This document shows positions 15,410 to 25,697 of a DNA stretch of 64,000 nt, piece after piece (positions within the stretch are counted from its first letter, which is position 1; each line of letters starts with the position of its first letter). The translations under genes and the position numbers were made by a program. The notes under the pieces were generated by a model. It was not told where the DNA came from. It did not search any database and saw only the letters and a program-made list of their open reading frames with translations. Origin of the DNA: Blastococcus sp. KM273128 (GTDB lineage Bacteria > Actinomycetota > Actinomycetes > Mycobacteriales > Geodermatophilaceae); NCBI RefSeq assembly GCF_021698975.1, contig NZ_SSXA01000014.1, positions 56,982 through 120,981 of the forward strand. Direction: 5' to 3'.

Positions 15410-16332
15410 CGGGGGGCGTCGGGGTCGGGCTGGAAGTCGGGGTAGTAGTCGGCCGCCAGCGCGCCGGGCCGGCCGCCCAGGGCCCACACGCTGCCCTTGG
15501 CGGCCGGCGGCGGCAGCCCGGGGACGCCGTGGCCGTGCACCCCGAGCGCCTGCAGCAGCGACGGGATGGCCCCGCCCTGGCTGCACACCACCGCGGCCCC
15601 CGCGTCCGGCCCGGCGTCGAGCAGCCGCTCCAGACCGGTGAGCGCCGCCTGCGGGTCCTCGGCGAAGCACTCCTCGCCGAACTCCGGCCGCTCGTGCACG
15701 GCCAGGCCCAGCTCCTCGGCCAGCGGCTCCACCGTCGAGCGGCAGCGCAGCGGCGGCGCCGAGGCCACCGTGGCCGGGGAGAAGAGCGGCAGCGCGCCGG
15801 CCAGCTGCTGCGCCTGGCGCAGCCCCTTGGTGTCCAGCGGCCGCAGGTCGTCGGGGCCGTCGAACTCCTGCTTGCTGCCCGCGCGCCCGTGGCGCACCAG
15901 CAGCACGGCCACCTCGCGGGGGACGTCGGTGCGGGCGGCGTCGGCGACCACCAGCCGGTCGTGGTCGTGGGTGAGCTGCGCGGCGGCCTCGTCGGGGGGG
16001 AGCCAGCGCAGCTCGTCGACCTCGTCGTTGGCCGCGAAGTCGCCCCCCACGCAGCGCATGGCCCAGTAGTCGACCCGCTTGGGTGCCCCGTCGACGACGT
16101 AGCGCGTGGTCGGGCAGCGGCGCCCGGCGACCACGTCCAGCCCCGTCTCCTCGAGCACCTCCCGGCAGGCCGCCTGCAGGGGGTGCTCCCCGGCGTCCAG
16201 CTTGCCCTTGGGCAGCGACCAGTCGTCGTAGCGCGCCCGGTGCACCACGGCGACCTCGATCCCGTCGCCGGCCGGCCGCCAGACCACGCCGCCCGCGGCG
16301 ACGACGGTGCGCGGCTCAGCCGGCGAGCTCAT
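15406..16332 (-). CDS. mutT1: Nudix hydrolase fused to a histidine-phosphatase domain (MutT1 type)
   Basis: 308 aa, two domains. The Nudix box spans residues 43-66 (GKLDAGEH...[10 protein letters not shown]). A SixA-like phosphatase domain begins with [10 protein letters not shown] (catalytic RHG 147-149). Mycobacterial MutT1 of this design hydrolyses 8-oxo-GTP/dGTP and diadenosine polyphosphates. Its start overlaps the ppk 3' end by 17 bp in a cofC-ppk-mutT1 transcription unit, the same neighbours as in M. tuberculosis. Confidence 0.9.
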   Translation of the reverse strand: MSSPAEPRTVVAAGGVVWRPAGDGIEVAVVHRARYDDWSLPKGKLDAGEHPLQAACREVLEETGLDVVAGRRCPTTRYVVDGAPKRVDYWAMRCVGGDFAANDEVDELRWLPPDEAAAQLTHDHDRLVVADAARTDVPREVAVLLVRHGRAGSKQEFDGPDDLRPLDTKGLRQAQQLAGALPLFSPATVASAPPLRCRSTVEPLAEELGLAVHERPEFGEECFAEDPQAALTGLERLLDAGPDAGAAVVCSQGGAIPSLLQALGVHGHGVPGLPPPAAKGSVWALGGRPGALAADYYPDFQPDPDAPR

Positions 16333-18388
16333 GGACCCGCCGCATGAGCTCCGCCTGGTGGTCGCGGCCCTCCAGCCGCGCCCAGCCCCCGTCGCTGCGC
16401 AGCTCCCAGCAGCGGACGCCGGGGGCCATCGCCGGCTCGAGCGCCTCGCGCAGCTGGGTGCGGGCCGCTTCGTCGCAGACGCGCAGCAGCACCTCCACGC
16501 GGCGGTCGAGGTTGCGGTGCATGAGGTCGGAGCTGCCGATCCACCACTCCGGGTCCCCGCCGTTGTGGAACGACATGACCCGCGAGTGCTCGAGGAAGCG
16601 GCCGACGATCGAGCGCACGCGGATGGTCTCCGACAGGCCCGGCACCCCGGGCCGCAGCGCGCAGATGCCCCGGACGAACAGCTCCACCGGGACGCCGGCG
16701 CGCGAGGCCTCGTAGAGCGCGTCGATCAACCGCTCGTCGACGATCGAGTTCGCCTTGATGCGGATGCCCGACGGGCGACCCTCGGCGGCGTGGCGGGCCT
16801 CGCGGCGGATCTTCTCGATCAGCCCGGTGCGGATGCCGTGCGGCGCCACCAGCAAAGTGCGGTAGTTGGTCTGCCGCGAGTAGCCGGTGAGCACGTTGAA
16901 CAGGTCGGTCAGGTCCGCGCCCACCCGCGGGTCGGCGGTGAGGATGCCCAGGTCCTCGTAGATGCGGGCGGTCTTGGGGTTGTAGTTGCCCGTGCCGATG
17001 TGGCAGTACCGGCGGATGACGCCCTGCTCGCGGCGCACCACCAGGGCGGTCTTGCAGTGCGTCTTGAGCCCGACCAGGCCGTAGACCACGTGGCAGCCGG
17101 CCCGCTCCAGCGAGCGTGCCCAGCTGATGTTGGCCTCCTCGTCGAAGCGCGCCTTGATCTCGACGAGCACGACCACCTGCTTGCCGGCCTCGGCCGCCTC
17201 GATCAGCGCGTTGACGATCGGGGAGTCGCCGGAGGTGCGGTAGAGCGTCTGCTTGATCGCCAGCACGTGCGGGTCGGCCGCCGCCTGCTCGATGAAGCGC
17301 TGCACGCTCGTGGCGAACGAGTGGTAGGGGTGGTGCACCAGGACGTCGCCCTCGCGCAGGGTGGCGAAGACGCTCTTGGGCGTCTCGCCCTCGGACAGCC
17401 GCGGGTGCGTCGCCGGCACGAACGGCTCGTCCTTGAGCTCGGGCCGGTCGAGGTCGTAGAGCGCCATCAGCGAGGCGAGGTCCAGCAGGCCGGGCACGTG
17501 CACGACGTCGTCGGGGTAGACCTCGAGCTCGGAGATGAGCACCTCGAGGATCCGCGGGTCCATCGGCTCGGCCACCTCGAGCCGGACGGCCGGGCCGAAG
17601 CGCCGCCGGGCGAGCTCGCGCTCCAGCGCCTGCAGCAGGTCCTCGTCGCGGTCCTCCTCGACCTCCAGGTCGGCGTTGCGGGTGACCCGGAAGAAGTGGT
17701 GGTCGATCACCTCCAGGCCCGGGAAGAGCTGGGCGAGGTGGGCCGCGATGAGGTCCTCCAGCGGGAGGAACGTGGCGATCGAGTCGGCGGTCTCCACCGC
17801 GACGAACCGCGGCACGTTGTTGGGCACCTTGAGCCGGGCGAACCGCGGGGCGCCGGTGTCGGGGTCACGCACCGACACCGCCAGGTTCAGCGAGAGCCCG
17901 CTGATGTACGGGAAGGGGTGCGCGGGGTCGACCGCCAGCGGGGTGAGCACGGGGAACACCTGGTCGCGGAAGTAGTCGCGCAGCCGGCGGGTGTCCTCGT
18001 CGGCGAGGTCCTCCCAGTGGACGATCCGGATGCCCGACTCCTCCAGCTGCGGCAGCACGTCCTTGTTGAAGACGTCGGAGTGGCGCTGCACCAGTTCCTT
18101 GGTGCGCGCGGTGACCAGCTCGAGCTGCTCGCGGATGGTCAGCCCGTCGGGGGAGCGGACGGTGAGCCCGGTGCTCTGCCGGCGCTTCAGGCCCGCGATG
18201 CGCACCATGTAGAACTCGTCGAGGTTGCTGGCGAAGATGGCGAGGAACTTGACCCGCTCGAGCAGCGGCAGGGAGTCGTCCTCGGCCAGCTCGAGCACGC
18301 GGGCGTTGAAGTCCAGCCAGGACAGCTCGCGGTTCAGGTAGCGGTCGGCGGGCAGGGGATCGGTCCGGGGAGCGCTCTCTTCGGCCAC
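16316..18388 (-). CDS. ppk: Polyphosphate kinase 1
   Basis: Reversibly polymerises the gamma-phosphate of ATP into polyphosphate. 690 aa. Four-domain PPK1 with [21 protein letters not shown] at the N-terminus and the autophosphorylated histidine in [19 protein letters not shown] near residue 462. Starts 4 bp after the cofC stop, so the two are almost certainly co-transcribed. Confidence 0.96.
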   Translation of the reverse strand: MAEESAPRTDPLPADRYLNRELSWLDFNARVLELAEDDSLPLLERVKFLAIFASNLDEFYMVRIAGLKRRQSTGLTVRSPDGLTIREQLELVTARTKELVQRHSDVFNKDVLPQLEESGIRIVHWEDLADEDTRRLRDYFRDQVFPVLTPLAVDPAHPFPYISGLSLNLAVSVRDPDTGAPRFARLKVPNNVPRFVAVETADSIATFLPLEDLIAAHLAQLFPGLEVIDHHFFRVTRNADLEVEEDRDEDLLQALERELARRRFGPAVRLEVAEPMDPRILEVLISELEVYPDDVVHVPGLLDLASLMALYDLDRPELKDEPFVPATHPRLSEGETPKSVFATLREGDVLVHHPYHSFATSVQRFIEQAAADPHVLAIKQTLYRTSGDSPIVNALIEAAEAGKQVVVLVEIKARFDEEANISWARSLERAGCHVVYGLVGLKTHCKTALVVRREQGVIRRYCHIGTGNYNPKTARIYEDLGILTADPRVGADLTDLFNVLTGYSRQTNYRTLLVAPHGIRTGLIEKIRREARHAAEGRPSGIRIKANSIVDERLIDALYEASRAGVPVELFVRGICALRPGVPGLSETIRVRSIVGRFLEHSRVMSFHNGGDPEWWIGSSDLMHRNLDRRVEVLLRVCDEAARTQLREALEPAMAPGVRCWELRSDGGWARLEGRDHQAELMRRVHELAG

Positions 18389-18392
18389 CCCC

Positions 18393-19040
18393 TCATCGTG
18401 CCGTACCGATCCGGTTCGCGAGCACCGGCGAGGCCACCACCAGCCCGGTCGTGCGCGGCCCGGCCCCGAGCCCGAGCGCGGCCCGCAGGTCGTCCGGGAG
18501 ATCGACGTCGCGCCGCAGGCCGGGCCACGTCCCGGTCAGCCGCACCGCACCCCCGGCCTCGTGCGCCGCGGCGGAGCCGCGCCCGAACCGCGGGTGCAGC
18601 GGCACGCCGACGGCGGTCAGCAGCGTGGTGCCCGTCCCCTGGGCGTCGGCCACGAAGCAGCGGGGGGCGGCCTCGGCGGCCACCAGCGCCTCGGCCAGCT
18701 CCTCGGGACGCAGCGCGGGCAGGTCGGAGGAGAGCGCGGCGACGTGCGCGCTCCCGGTGCGCCGGGCGCCGTGCTCCAGCGCGGGGTTGAGGCCGCGGTC
18801 GGGCTCGTCGGCCACGGTGGTGGCGCCGAGGTCGCGCACCAGCTCCGCGGACGCCGGCTCGTCGGTGACGACGACGACCGACCCCACCCGCGCACAGGCC
18901 AGCGCGGCGGCGACCGTGTCGGCGAGCAGCGCGAGGACCAGGGCGCCGTGGTCGCCGTCCGGGCCGGCGGTGAGCGGGCGCAGCCGCGTCTTGGCCGCGG
19001 CGAGCCGCTTCGCCGGGACGACGACCGACCACCTGGACAC
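18393..19040 (-). CDS. cofC: Phosphoenolpyruvate/2-phospho-lactate guanylyltransferase (coenzyme F420)
   Basis: 215 aa, nucleotidyltransferase fold. [18 protein letters not shown] at the N-terminus is the GTP loop; [18 protein letters not shown] supplies the metal-binding acid. In actinobacteria the CofC/FbiD enzyme guanylylates phosphoenolpyruvate for F420 assembly, so the organism probably makes F420; cofD and cofE are not in the window. A -10-like CATTGT (19052-19047) ends 6 nt before GTG 19040. Confidence 0.88.
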   Translation of the reverse strand: MSRWSVVVPAKRLAAAKTRLRPLTAGPDGDHGALVLALLADTVAAALACARVGSVVVVTDEPASAELVRDLGATTVADEPDRGLNPALEHGARRTGSAHVAALSSDLPALRPEELAEALVAAEAAPRCFVADAQGTGTTLLTAVGVPLHPRFGRGSAAAHEAGGAVRLTGTWPGLRRDVDLPDDLRAALGLGAGPRTTGLVVASPVLANRIGTAR

Positions 19041-19155
19041 GGCACCACAATGTCAGCACCCGGTCCGGGCGGAGCCCCTCGGACCGGACCCGGTGGTCCG
19101 CGACGGGCGGGCCGGGTCGATCATGGGGCGGCTCACAGCAGAGGGAGGCGGGTCG

Positions 19156-19965
19156 GTGACCGACGAGACGTCCGCGCGCGGTGGGGGACCGGTCGCCCGG
19201 CCCGAGGGCAGGTGGCGCACCCGGGGGCACATCCCGTTCCCCCTCTGGCTGTGCATCCTGGTCGTGTACCCGGTGGCGTCCCTGCTGTTCCGGCTCCGCT
19301 ACCGCCACATCGAGCGCATCCCGGTGCGCGGGCCGGTCCTGCTCGTGGCCAACCACGTGTCGGTGCTCGACCCGCTGGCCTGCGCCCGGCTGGTGTTCGA
19401 CCGCGGGCGCATCCCGCACTTCCTCGCCAAGGAGACCGTCTTCAAGGGGCTGGCCGGCACGATCCTGCGCGCGGCGGGGCAGATCCCGGTGGCCCGCTAC
19501 TCGTCGACGGCCCGGGGTTCGCTCGACGCGGCGCGGGCCGACCTGCAGGCCGGCAACCTGGTGGTCATCTACCCCGAGGGTTCGGTGACGCGGGACCCGG
19601 CGTGGTGGCCCATGCAGGCCCGCACCGGCGCGGCGCAGCTGGCGCTCACCACCGACGCCGTCGTCGTCCCCGTGGCCCAGTGGGGGCCGCAGCGGGTGCA
19701 CGACTACCACAGCAAGAAGCTGCACCTGCGGCTGCGCACGCCGGCCGACTACCTGGTCGGCGAGCCGATCGACCTGTCGGCCCTGCGCGCCGAGATCCGG
19801 TCCGGCCGGCCGCTGGACACCCCTCTGCTGCGGGAGACGACCGACCTGATGATGACCCGGGTGCGCCACCAGCTCGCCGAGCTCCGGGGCGAGCCCGCCC
19901 CGGCCGCCGTCCACCCGGGGCCGGGGCGCTCGCGCCCCGACGGCATCGCGGGGAGCGCCGCGTGA
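19156..19965 (+). CDS. plsC: 1-acyl-sn-glycerol-3-phosphate acyltransferase
   Basis: Membrane-associated acyltransferase making phosphatidic acid. 269 aa. A hydrophobic segment (about 28-46) precedes the catalytic NHVSVLD (N66, H67, D72) and the acceptor motif YPEGSVTRD near 139. GTG 19156 has GGGAGG 7 nt upstream. gpsA overlaps its stop by 4 bp, so the supplier of glycerol-3-phosphate and the acyltransferase are expressed together. Confidence 0.9.
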   Translation: MTDETSARGGGPVARPEGRWRTRGHIPFPLWLCILVVYPVASLLFRLRYRHIERIPVRGPVLLVANHVSVLDPLACARLVFDRGRIPHFLAKETVFKGLAGTILRAAGQIPVARYSSTARGSLDAARADLQAGNLVVIYPEGSVTRDPAWWPMQARTGAAQLALTTDAVVVPVAQWGPQRVHDYHSKKLHLRLRTPADYLVGEPIDLSALRAEIRSGRPLDTPLLRETTDLMMTRVRHQLAELRGEPAPAAVHPGPGRSRPDGIAGSAA

Positions 19966-20957
19966 CGCGGGCGGCGGTGCTGGGCGCCGGCTCCTGGGGC
20001 ACCACCTTCGCCAAGGTCCTCGCCGACGCCGGCTGCGAGGTGCGGCTGCACGCCCGCCGGCCCGAGCTCGTGCACGCCATCGGTGAGCGGCGCGAGAACC
20101 CCGACTACCTGCCCGGCGTGCGGCTGCCCGACCGGCTGCGGGCGACCGCCGACCCCGCCGAGGCGCTGGCGGACGCCGAGGTCGTCGTGCTGGCGGTCCC
20201 CTCGCAGTCGCTGCGCGGGAACCTGACCGCGTGGCAGGAGCTGCTGCCGGCGGACGCCACGCTGCTGTCGCTGATGAAGGGTGTCGAGCTCGGCACCACG
20301 AAGCGGATGAGCGAGGTGATCTGCGAGGTCACCGGCGCCGACCCGGCCCGGGTGGCGGCGCTCTCCGGGCCGAACCTGGCCCGTGAGATCGCCGAGGAGC
20401 AGCCGGCGGCCACCGTGATCGCCTGCGCGGACAGCGGGCGCGGCGCGCAGCTGCAGGCGGCCTGCCACACCCGCTACTTCCGGCCCTACACGAACCCCGA
20501 CCTCGTCGGCTGCGAGCTGGGCGGCGCGGTGAAGAACGTGATCGCGCTGGCCGCCGGCATCGCCGAGGGGCTGGGCTTCGGGGACAACACCCGGGCCTCG
20601 CTGATCACCCGCGGGCTGGCCGAGACCGCCCGGCTGGGCCTCGCGCTGGGCGCCGAGCTGACCACCTTCGCCGGGCTGGCCGGGCTGGGCGACCTGGTGG
20701 CCACCTGCAGCTCGCCGCTGTCGCGCAACCGCACCTTCGGCGAGAAGCTCGGCCGCGGCATGAGCGTCGAGGAGGTGCAGCGGAGCACCCGGCAGACCGC
20801 GGAGGGCGTGAAGAGCTGCCGCTCGGTGCTCGACCTCGCGCGGGCCCACGGCATCGACGTGCCCATCACCGAGGCCGTCGTGCGGGTCTGCCACGAGGGC
20901 GAGGCGCCGGCGCAGATGGTGCGCGAGATCATGTCGCGGGAGGCCAAGCCCGAGTGA
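19962..20957 (+). CDS. gpsA: NAD(P)-dependent glycerol-3-phosphate dehydrogenase
   Basis: Reduces dihydroxyacetone phosphate to glycerol-3-phosphate for phospholipids. 331 aa. Rossmann [17 protein letters not shown] at the N-terminus, [22 protein letters not shown], the catalytic lysine in [17 protein letters not shown], and [14 protein letters not shown]. The GTGA overlap with plsC fixes the start. Confidence 0.95.
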   Translation: MTRAAVLGAGSWGTTFAKVLADAGCEVRLHARRPELVHAIGERRENPDYLPGVRLPDRLRATADPAEALADAEVVVLAVPSQSLRGNLTAWQELLPADATLLSLMKGVELGTTKRMSEVICEVTGADPARVAALSGPNLAREIAEEQPAATVIACADSGRGAQLQAACHTRYFRPYTNPDLVGCELGGAVKNVIALAAGIAEGLGFGDNTRASLITRGLAETARLGLALGAELTTFAGLAGLGDLVATCSSPLSRNRTFGEKLGRGMSVEEVQRSTRQTAEGVKSCRSVLDLARAHGIDVPITEAVVRVCHEGEAPAQMVREIMSREAKPE

Positions 20958-20971
20958 TGGAGTAACCGGTC

Positions 20972-22105
20972 GTGGACGACGTGTGGGGCGACGGGACCAG
21001 GTCGGTGCGCGCCGGGGAGGACCCGGCGGTGCCCGGTGCGCCGCTGCGGCCCTCACCGGTGTTCGCCGCGCCCTTCCACCTCGGCGACCAGCCCCCGCGC
21101 TCCGGCGGCGCCGACGCCTACGCGCGGACCGAGCAACCCACGCTGCGGCACTTCGAGGACGCCGTCGGGGAGCTCGACGGCGGCCGCTGCCTCTCCTTCG
21201 CCACCGGCATGGCGGCGCTCACCGCCGCCGTCCTGGCCTGCGTCCGCAGCGGGGACCGGGTGGTCCTGCCGTCGGACGGCTACTACGCCACCCGCATGCT
21301 GGCCGCGCAGGAGCTGACCCGGTTCGGCGTCGAGGTGCAGTACGTGGCGACGCCGGAGATCGAGCGGGTGGCGGCCGGTGGCGGGCTCGCCGGCGCCCGG
21401 ATGGTGCTGCTGGAGACGCCCAGCAACCCGCAGCTCGACGTCTGCGACATCGCGGCCGTCGCCGCGGCCGCGCACGCCGCGGGCGCCCTGGTGGCGGTCG
21501 ACAACACCACCGCGACGCCGCTCGGCCAGCGGCCGCTGGCGCTGGGTGCCGACCTCACCGTCGGCAGCGACACCAAGGCGCTCACCGGGCACAGCGACGT
21601 GCTGCTCGGGCACGTGTCGGTCACCGACGACGAGCTGCACGCCGCGGTGAAGGGCTTCCGCGACCGCACCGGCAGCACGCCGGGCCCCTTCGAGGCCTGG
21701 CTGGGGCACCGCTCGATGAGCACCCTGGACCTGCGGCTGGCCCGCCAGGCGGAGAACGCGGCGGCGGTGGCCGAGCTGCTCGCCGGGCACCCCGCCGTCA
21801 CCGGGCTGCGCTGGCCGTGGCGGGCGGACGACCCGGCGTTCGCGCTCGCCTCCCGGCAGATGCTCCGCCCGAACGGCGTGGTCTCCGCGGAGCTGCCCGA
21901 CGAGGCCGCCGTCTCGCGGCTGCTGGGCGCCAGCCGGCTGTGGGCCGCGGCGACGAGCTTCGGCGGCGTGCACAGCACCATCGACCGGCGGGCACAGTGG
22001 GGTGGCGACGCCGTCCCCGCGGGCTTCGTGCGGTTCTCCTGCGGCATCGAAGACACCGCGGACCTGGTCGCCGACCTATCCCGCGCGCTCGACGCCGTCG
22101 GCTGA
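20972..22105 (+). CDS. Cys/Met-metabolism PLP enzyme (cystathionine gamma-lyase type)
   Basis: 377 aa, fold type I PLP enzyme. VDNTTATPLGQRPLALGADL and the PLP lysine in GSDTKALTGHSDVLLGH (near residue 201) are diagnostic; YARTEQPTLRHFEDAVGELDGG is the N-terminal substrate segment. Cystathionine gamma-lyase is the usual annotation, but related lyases and gamma-synthases cannot be excluded. GTG 20972 has GGAG upstream. Its end overlaps the convergent pcs-like gene by 30 bp. Confidence 0.8.
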   Translation: MDDVWGDGTRSVRAGEDPAVPGAPLRPSPVFAAPFHLGDQPPRSGGADAYARTEQPTLRHFEDAVGELDGGRCLSFATGMAALTAAVLACVRSGDRVVLPSDGYYATRMLAAQELTRFGVEVQYVATPEIERVAAGGGLAGARMVLLETPSNPQLDVCDIAAVAAAAHAAGALVAVDNTTATPLGQRPLALGADLTVGSDTKALTGHSDVLLGHVSVTDDELHAAVKGFRDRTGSTPGPFEAWLGHRSMSTLDLRLARQAENAAAVAELLAGHPAVTGLRWPWRADDPAFALASRQMLRPNGVVSAELPDEAAVSRLLGASRLWAAATSFGGVHSTIDRRAQWGGDAVPAGFVRFSCGIEDTADLVADLSRALDAVG

Positions 22106-22876
22106 CGCGGGCCGGCGGCGCGCGCCGGCCACGGTGAGCCAGATGCTGACGCCGAAGTAGTAGGCCAGGTAGACCATGCTCAGCACGACGACCAGCGGCT
22201 CCGGGTCGGGGTACTGGGCGATCAGCACGGCGAAGGCGACGAGCCAGACCGCCGCCAGCCCCAGGTTGAGCCCGCGCAGCAGCTTGGTGCGCGAGGGGTA
22301 GACGTACTTGACCGGCACGAACACCAGCACGGTGAGGACGGCGAGCGTCACGCCGACGCCGGTGGGGCCGACGTCGAGGACGATCGCGTAGAACGCCGCC
22401 ACGTTCCAGTAGCTGGGGAAGCCGAGGAAGTAGTGGTCCTCGGTCTTCGCGTCGACGCGGCAGAACTGGTAGCAGGAGGCCAGCAGCGGCAGCGCGGCCA
22501 GCACCCAGCCGAGCGCGCCGCCGGGCATCCGGTCGGTCGTCCAGAGCAGCACGACGGGCGCGAAGACGTAGGTCAGGTAGTCGACGATGTCGTCCATCCG
22601 GGCGCCGTCGAACCAGGGGATCGTCTCCTTGACGCGGAACCGCCGGGCCAGCATCCCGTCGGTGCCGTCGACGAACAGCGTCGCGAGGATCAGCCACAGC
22701 GCGGTCTCCACCGCGCCGTCGAAGGCGGCCAGGACGATGAGCAGGCCGAGCACCGAACCGCTGGCGGTGTACAGGTGCACCGCGGCGCCGGCCAGGCGCA
22801 GCCCCAGCGGGTGCCGGGGCCCGTCGGTGGTGCGCGCGGCCCCGGGTGCGGTCAGGTGGGCTGGGTCGTCGTGCAC
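22076..22876 (-). CDS. pcs: CDP-alcohol phosphatidyltransferase, phosphatidylcholine synthase type
   Basis: 266 aa with about seven hydrophobic segments. The CDP-alcohol motif is D70-G-T-D-G-x2-A-R ... G91-x3-D95-x3-D99. The run [23 protein letters not shown] closely follows the rhizobial Pcs pattern, in which CDP-diacylglycerol and choline give phosphatidylcholine. If correct, the organism makes phosphatidylcholine in one step from choline, which is not universal in actinobacteria. Choline specificity is inference. GTG 22876 has no obvious SD. Confidence 0.75.
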   Translation of the reverse strand: MHDDPAHLTAPGAARTTDGPRHPLGLRLAGAAVHLYTASGSVLGLLIVLAAFDGAVETALWLILATLFVDGTDGMLARRFRVKETIPWFDGARMDDIVDYLTYVFAPVVLLWTTDRMPGGALGWVLAALPLLASCYQFCRVDAKTEDHYFLGFPSYWNVAAFYAIVLDVGPTGVGVTLAVLTVLVFVPVKYVYPSRTKLLRGLNLGLAAVWLVAFAVLIAQYPDPEPLVVVLSMVYLAYYFGVSIWLTVAGARRRPASADGVERAG

Positions 22877-22961
22877 GGCGACGAGGCTGCCACACCCGGG
22901 CCGGCCCGGCGGACCGGCGTGTGCACCGGCGACGCGGCGGAGGCCGGGTCAGGCCCTCGGT

Positions 22962-22967
22962 TAGGGT
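22962..22967 (+). promoter_or_regulatory. -10 element of ddl (leaderless)
   Basis: TAGGGT fits TANNNT and ends 7 nt before the ddl ATG at 22975, so the mRNA should begin at the start codon. No SD is present. Confidence 0.6.
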
Positions 22968-22974
22968 CGCCCCG

Positions 22975-24111
22975 ATGAGCGGACAGCAGGGCAGGGTGCG
23001 GGTGGCGGTCGTCTTCGGCGGGCGCAGCGAGGAGCACGCCATCTCCTGCATCTCGGCCGGGAGCGTGATGGCCGCGCTGGACCCCGAGCGCTACGAGGTG
23101 GTGCCGGTCGGCATCGCCAAGGACGGCCGCTGGGTGCTGCCCGACCCCGGCCAGCGGCTCGCCCTCACCGACGGCGCGCTGCCCGAGGTCACCGGCGGCA
23201 CCGCGGTCTCCCTCGTCGGCGACCCCGAGGCCCGCGGGCTGGCCGTCCTCGAGCCCGGCGCGGCGGTCGGGCGGGCGCTCACCGAGGTCGACGTCGTCTT
23301 CCCGGTGCTGCACGGGGCCTTCGGCGAGGACGGCACGGTCCAGGGCCTGCTGGAGATGACCGGGCTGCCCTACGTGGGCTCCGGGGTGTTCGCCAGCGCC
23401 GCGTCCATGGACAAGGAGTTCACCAAGAAGCTGCTCGCCGCCGCCGGACTGCCGCAGGGCGACCACGTCGTGCTGCGCGACGAGCACGGCGCGGTGTGCG
23501 CGGACGCCGCCCTCCTCGGCGAGGCCGAACGCGAGCGGCTGGGCCTGCCGGTGTTCGTCAAGCCTGCCCGCGCCGGCTCCAGCATCGGCATCAGCAAGGT
23601 CACCGACTGGGCGCAGTTCCCGGCCGCGGTCGCCGCGGCCGCGGCGGTCGACCCGAAGGTGATCGTGGAGGCCGCCGTCCCCGGCCGGGAGATCGAGTGC
23701 GGCGTGCTCGCCGCGCGCGGCGGGGGCCTGCCGGAGGCGAGCCTGCCCGCCGAGATCCGGCTGCGGCCGGGCGTGGACTGGTACGACTTCGCCGCCAAGT
23801 ACCTCGACGACGCCGCGGAGTTCGACATCCCGGCCGACCTCACGCCCGGGCAGCTCGCCGCGGTGCAGGACACCGCGCGCCGCGCCTACCTGGCGCTGGA
23901 CTGCCGCGGGCTGGCCCGCGTCGACTTCTTCCTGGCTCCCGGGCCCGACGGCGCGGACCGGCTGGTGGTCAACGAGGTCAACACGATGCCCGGCTTCACG
24001 CCGATCTCGATGTTCGCCCGCATGTGGGCGGCCAGCGGGGTGGAGTTCGCCGAGCTCGTGGACCGCCTGGTGAGCGGGGCGCTCGCCGGCGGCGCACGGC
24101 CGGGCCGGTGA
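22975..24111 (+). CDS. ddl: D-alanine--D-alanine ligase
   Basis: ATP-grasp ligase making the D-Ala-D-Ala dipeptide of peptidoglycan; cytoplasmic. 378 aa. Seen: [36 protein letters not shown], and the C-terminal [20 protein letters not shown]. The phenylalanine-type vancomycin-resistant variant is not indicated. ATG 22975 directly follows a -10 by 7 nt. Overlaps the lipoprotein gene by 4 bp. Confidence 0.95.
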   Translation: MSGQQGRVRVAVVFGGRSEEHAISCISAGSVMAALDPERYEVVPVGIAKDGRWVLPDPGQRLALTDGALPEVTGGTAVSLVGDPEARGLAVLEPGAAVGRALTEVDVVFPVLHGAFGEDGTVQGLLEMTGLPYVGSGVFASAASMDKEFTKKLLAAAGLPQGDHVVLRDEHGAVCADAALLGEAERERLGLPVFVKPARAGSSIGISKVTDWAQFPAAVAAAAAVDPKVIVEAAVPGREIECGVLAARGGGLPEASLPAEIRLRPGVDWYDFAAKYLDDAAEFDIPADLTPGQLAAVQDTARRAYLALDCRGLARVDFFLAPGPDGADRLVVNEVNTMPGFTPISMFARMWAASGVEFAELVDRLVSGALAGGARPGR

Positions 24112-24782
24112 CCGCCGGGCGGCCGGGCCGTGGCGGAGCCGCCACCGGCTCCCGGGTCGCCCCGGCGGTCCTCCTCACCGCCTGCCTGCTCGCCGCCTGC
24201 GGGCGCGCGGTCGAGGGCGTCCCCACCGCCGCCCCGCCCTCGGACCGGCCCTCCTCGCCGCAGGAGCTGGAGGAGCTCGTCGTCCGGAAGGTGCCCTCGG
24301 GCCTGCCGCGGCTGCCCGACGACGAGCTGGAGCCGCCGGCCGGCGCCAAGCGGCTGGAGGACGTCGCCGCGTACGCGCCGGACCCGGAGCGCGAGCTCGC
24401 GGTGCTCGACGACTACGGCTACCGCTACGGCTGGGAGCGCTTCTGGGGGCGGGAGTCCGGCCCGATGACCGGCGTCTTCGTCGACCAGTTCCAGCAGCGC
24501 GCCGGCGCCGGCGCCTACGCCGAGGCGCTGGCCCGCAACGACGCCGAGCTCTACGGCGGCGTGCTGAGCGTGGACCCGCCCGAGCTGCCGGCGAACTGCC
24601 GGCTGCTCACCGTGGAGACGCCCGTGCCGGAGGCCGGGTTGGTCGACCCCGCGGCGTTCGCGTGGTGCTGGCACGGCGTGTTCAGCGTGTCGGTGACCGC
24701 CGTGGCCGGGTCGGTCCCGGCCGCCGTCGAGGAGGTCGGCGCCGTCCTCGAGGAGCAGCTGGCGCTGCTGCCCCCGGCGTGA
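24108..24782 (+). CDS. Putative lipoprotein
   Basis: 224 aa. An N-terminal signal region with lipobox LLAAC ([17 protein letters not shown]) predicts lipid anchoring at the outer face of the membrane. The mature part is acidic and aromatic ([38 protein letters not shown]) and contains [14 protein letters not shown] and [10 protein letters not shown]. No named domain is recognised. The GTGA overlap with ddl suggests joint expression. Confidence 0.7.
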   Translation: MTAGRPGRGGAATGSRVAPAVLLTACLLAACGRAVEGVPTAAPPSDRPSSPQELEELVVRKVPSGLPRLPDDELEPPAGAKRLEDVAAYAPDPERELAVLDDYGYRYGWERFWGRESGPMTGVFVDQFQQRAGAGAYAEALARNDAELYGGVLSVDPPELPANCRLLTVETPVPEAGLVDPAAFAWCWHGVFSVSVTAVAGSVPAAVEEVGAVLEEQLALLPPA

Positions 24783-24796
24783 GCGCGCGCGGGCGC

Positions 24797-25360
24797 TCAG
24801 GGGCCAGGCGCCGGCTCCTGGTAGGGGAGGGCCTCGGCCAGCGGCACGGTCAGCGCCGTCACCGGGGCGCTGTCGACGCCGGCCGGCAGCCGCACCTCCA
24901 CGTAGACGGGCCGGTCGACCGCCGTCCACACCGTCGCGTCGGGGTCGCTGGTGTCGACGTGCCACTGCACGCCGTTGATCTGGATGGCCGACGCCTCGAC
25001 GGTCCACCCGGCCGGCCGGTCGACGCCGCAGGTGAGCACGACCGGCGGCTCGCCCCAGGCGTAGACGTTGGCGCGCTCGGAGCGCACCCGGCGCGAGGGC
25101 TCGCCGGCCAGCTCCAGCGGCAGGTTGCCCATCAGCGTGGTGCAGGCCTGCTCGGCCTCCGGGCCGAGCTCGGGGCTGTCCAGCTCGAGCGTCGGCAGGT
25201 CCTCGGGGCGGACCGGCGTGACCCCGTCGACGGCGGCCGGCCCCTCGGCCGCCGGGGCGGGCTCCTCCCCGCCGCGCACGTTGACCAGCACGACGAGCGC
25301 GACCACCACCGGGAGGGTGACCGCCGTGATCAGGATCGCGGCCCGGCGCAGCGGGTCCAC
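24797..25360 (-). CDS. DUF3515 membrane-anchored protein
   Basis: 187 aa. One N-terminal membrane segment (about residues 7-27), a Pro/Ala-rich linker, then an extracytoplasmic domain with CTTLMGNLPLELAGEPSRRV, ANVYAWGEPPVVLTCGVDRP and VQWHVDTSD. It matches the actinobacterial DUF3515 pattern found beside ddl and thiL (Rv2980 in M. tuberculosis). Function unknown. Lies 11 bp downstream of the Lrp-like gene on the same strand. Confidence 0.8.
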   Translation of the reverse strand: MDPLRRAAILITAVTLPVVVALVVLVNVRGGEEPAPAAEGPAAVDGVTPVRPEDLPTLELDSPELGPEAEQACTTLMGNLPLELAGEPSRRVRSERANVYAWGEPPVVLTCGVDRPAGWTVEASAIQINGVQWHVDTSDPDATVWTAVDRPVYVEVRLPAGVDSAPVTALTVPLAEALPYQEPAPGP

Positions 25361-25371
25361 GGGGCGAGCGC

Positions 25372-25605
25372 TCAGATGTTGACGACCGGGCAGGTCAGCG
25401 TCCGGGTGATGCCGTCGACCGACTGCACCCGGGCGACCACGAGGCGGCCCAGCTCGTCGACCGTGTCGGCCTCGGCGCGCACGATCACGTCGTACGGGCC
25501 GGTGACGTCCTCGGCCTTGGTGACGCCGCTGATCTCGCTGATCGTCTTGGCGACCTGGGCGGCCTTGCCGACTTCGGTCTGGATGAGGATGTAGGCGTGG
25601 ACCAC
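25372..25605 (-). CDS. Lrp/AsnC-type ligand-binding (RAM) domain protein
   Basis: 77 aa: only the C-terminal RAM domain of Lrp/AsnC regulators, without a DNA-binding helix-turn-helix. VHAYILIQTEVGKAAQVAKTI opens it; GPYDVIVRAEADTVDELGRLV and the end TLTCPVVNI are typical. Stand-alone RAM proteins bind small ligands and may modulate full-length Lrp regulators. GTG 25605 with GGAAGGAT 5 nt upstream is chosen over longer starts. Divergent from thiL. Confidence 0.85.
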   Translation of the reverse strand: MVHAYILIQTEVGKAAQVAKTISEISGVTKAEDVTGPYDVIVRAEADTVDELGRLVVARVQSVDGITRTLTCPVVNI

Positions 25606-25697
25606 GGGAGATCCTTCCTCCGGCAACAGTGCCGAGACGTCGTCCCCGCCGGCTGGCGGACTCGTCGGCAACCTACCGCAGCGACTGGAGAGCATCG

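Noticed and set aside
25606..25697. TPP riboswitch before thiL
   Set aside because: The 92-bp divergent gap has no THI-box sequence and is too short for the element plus two promoters.
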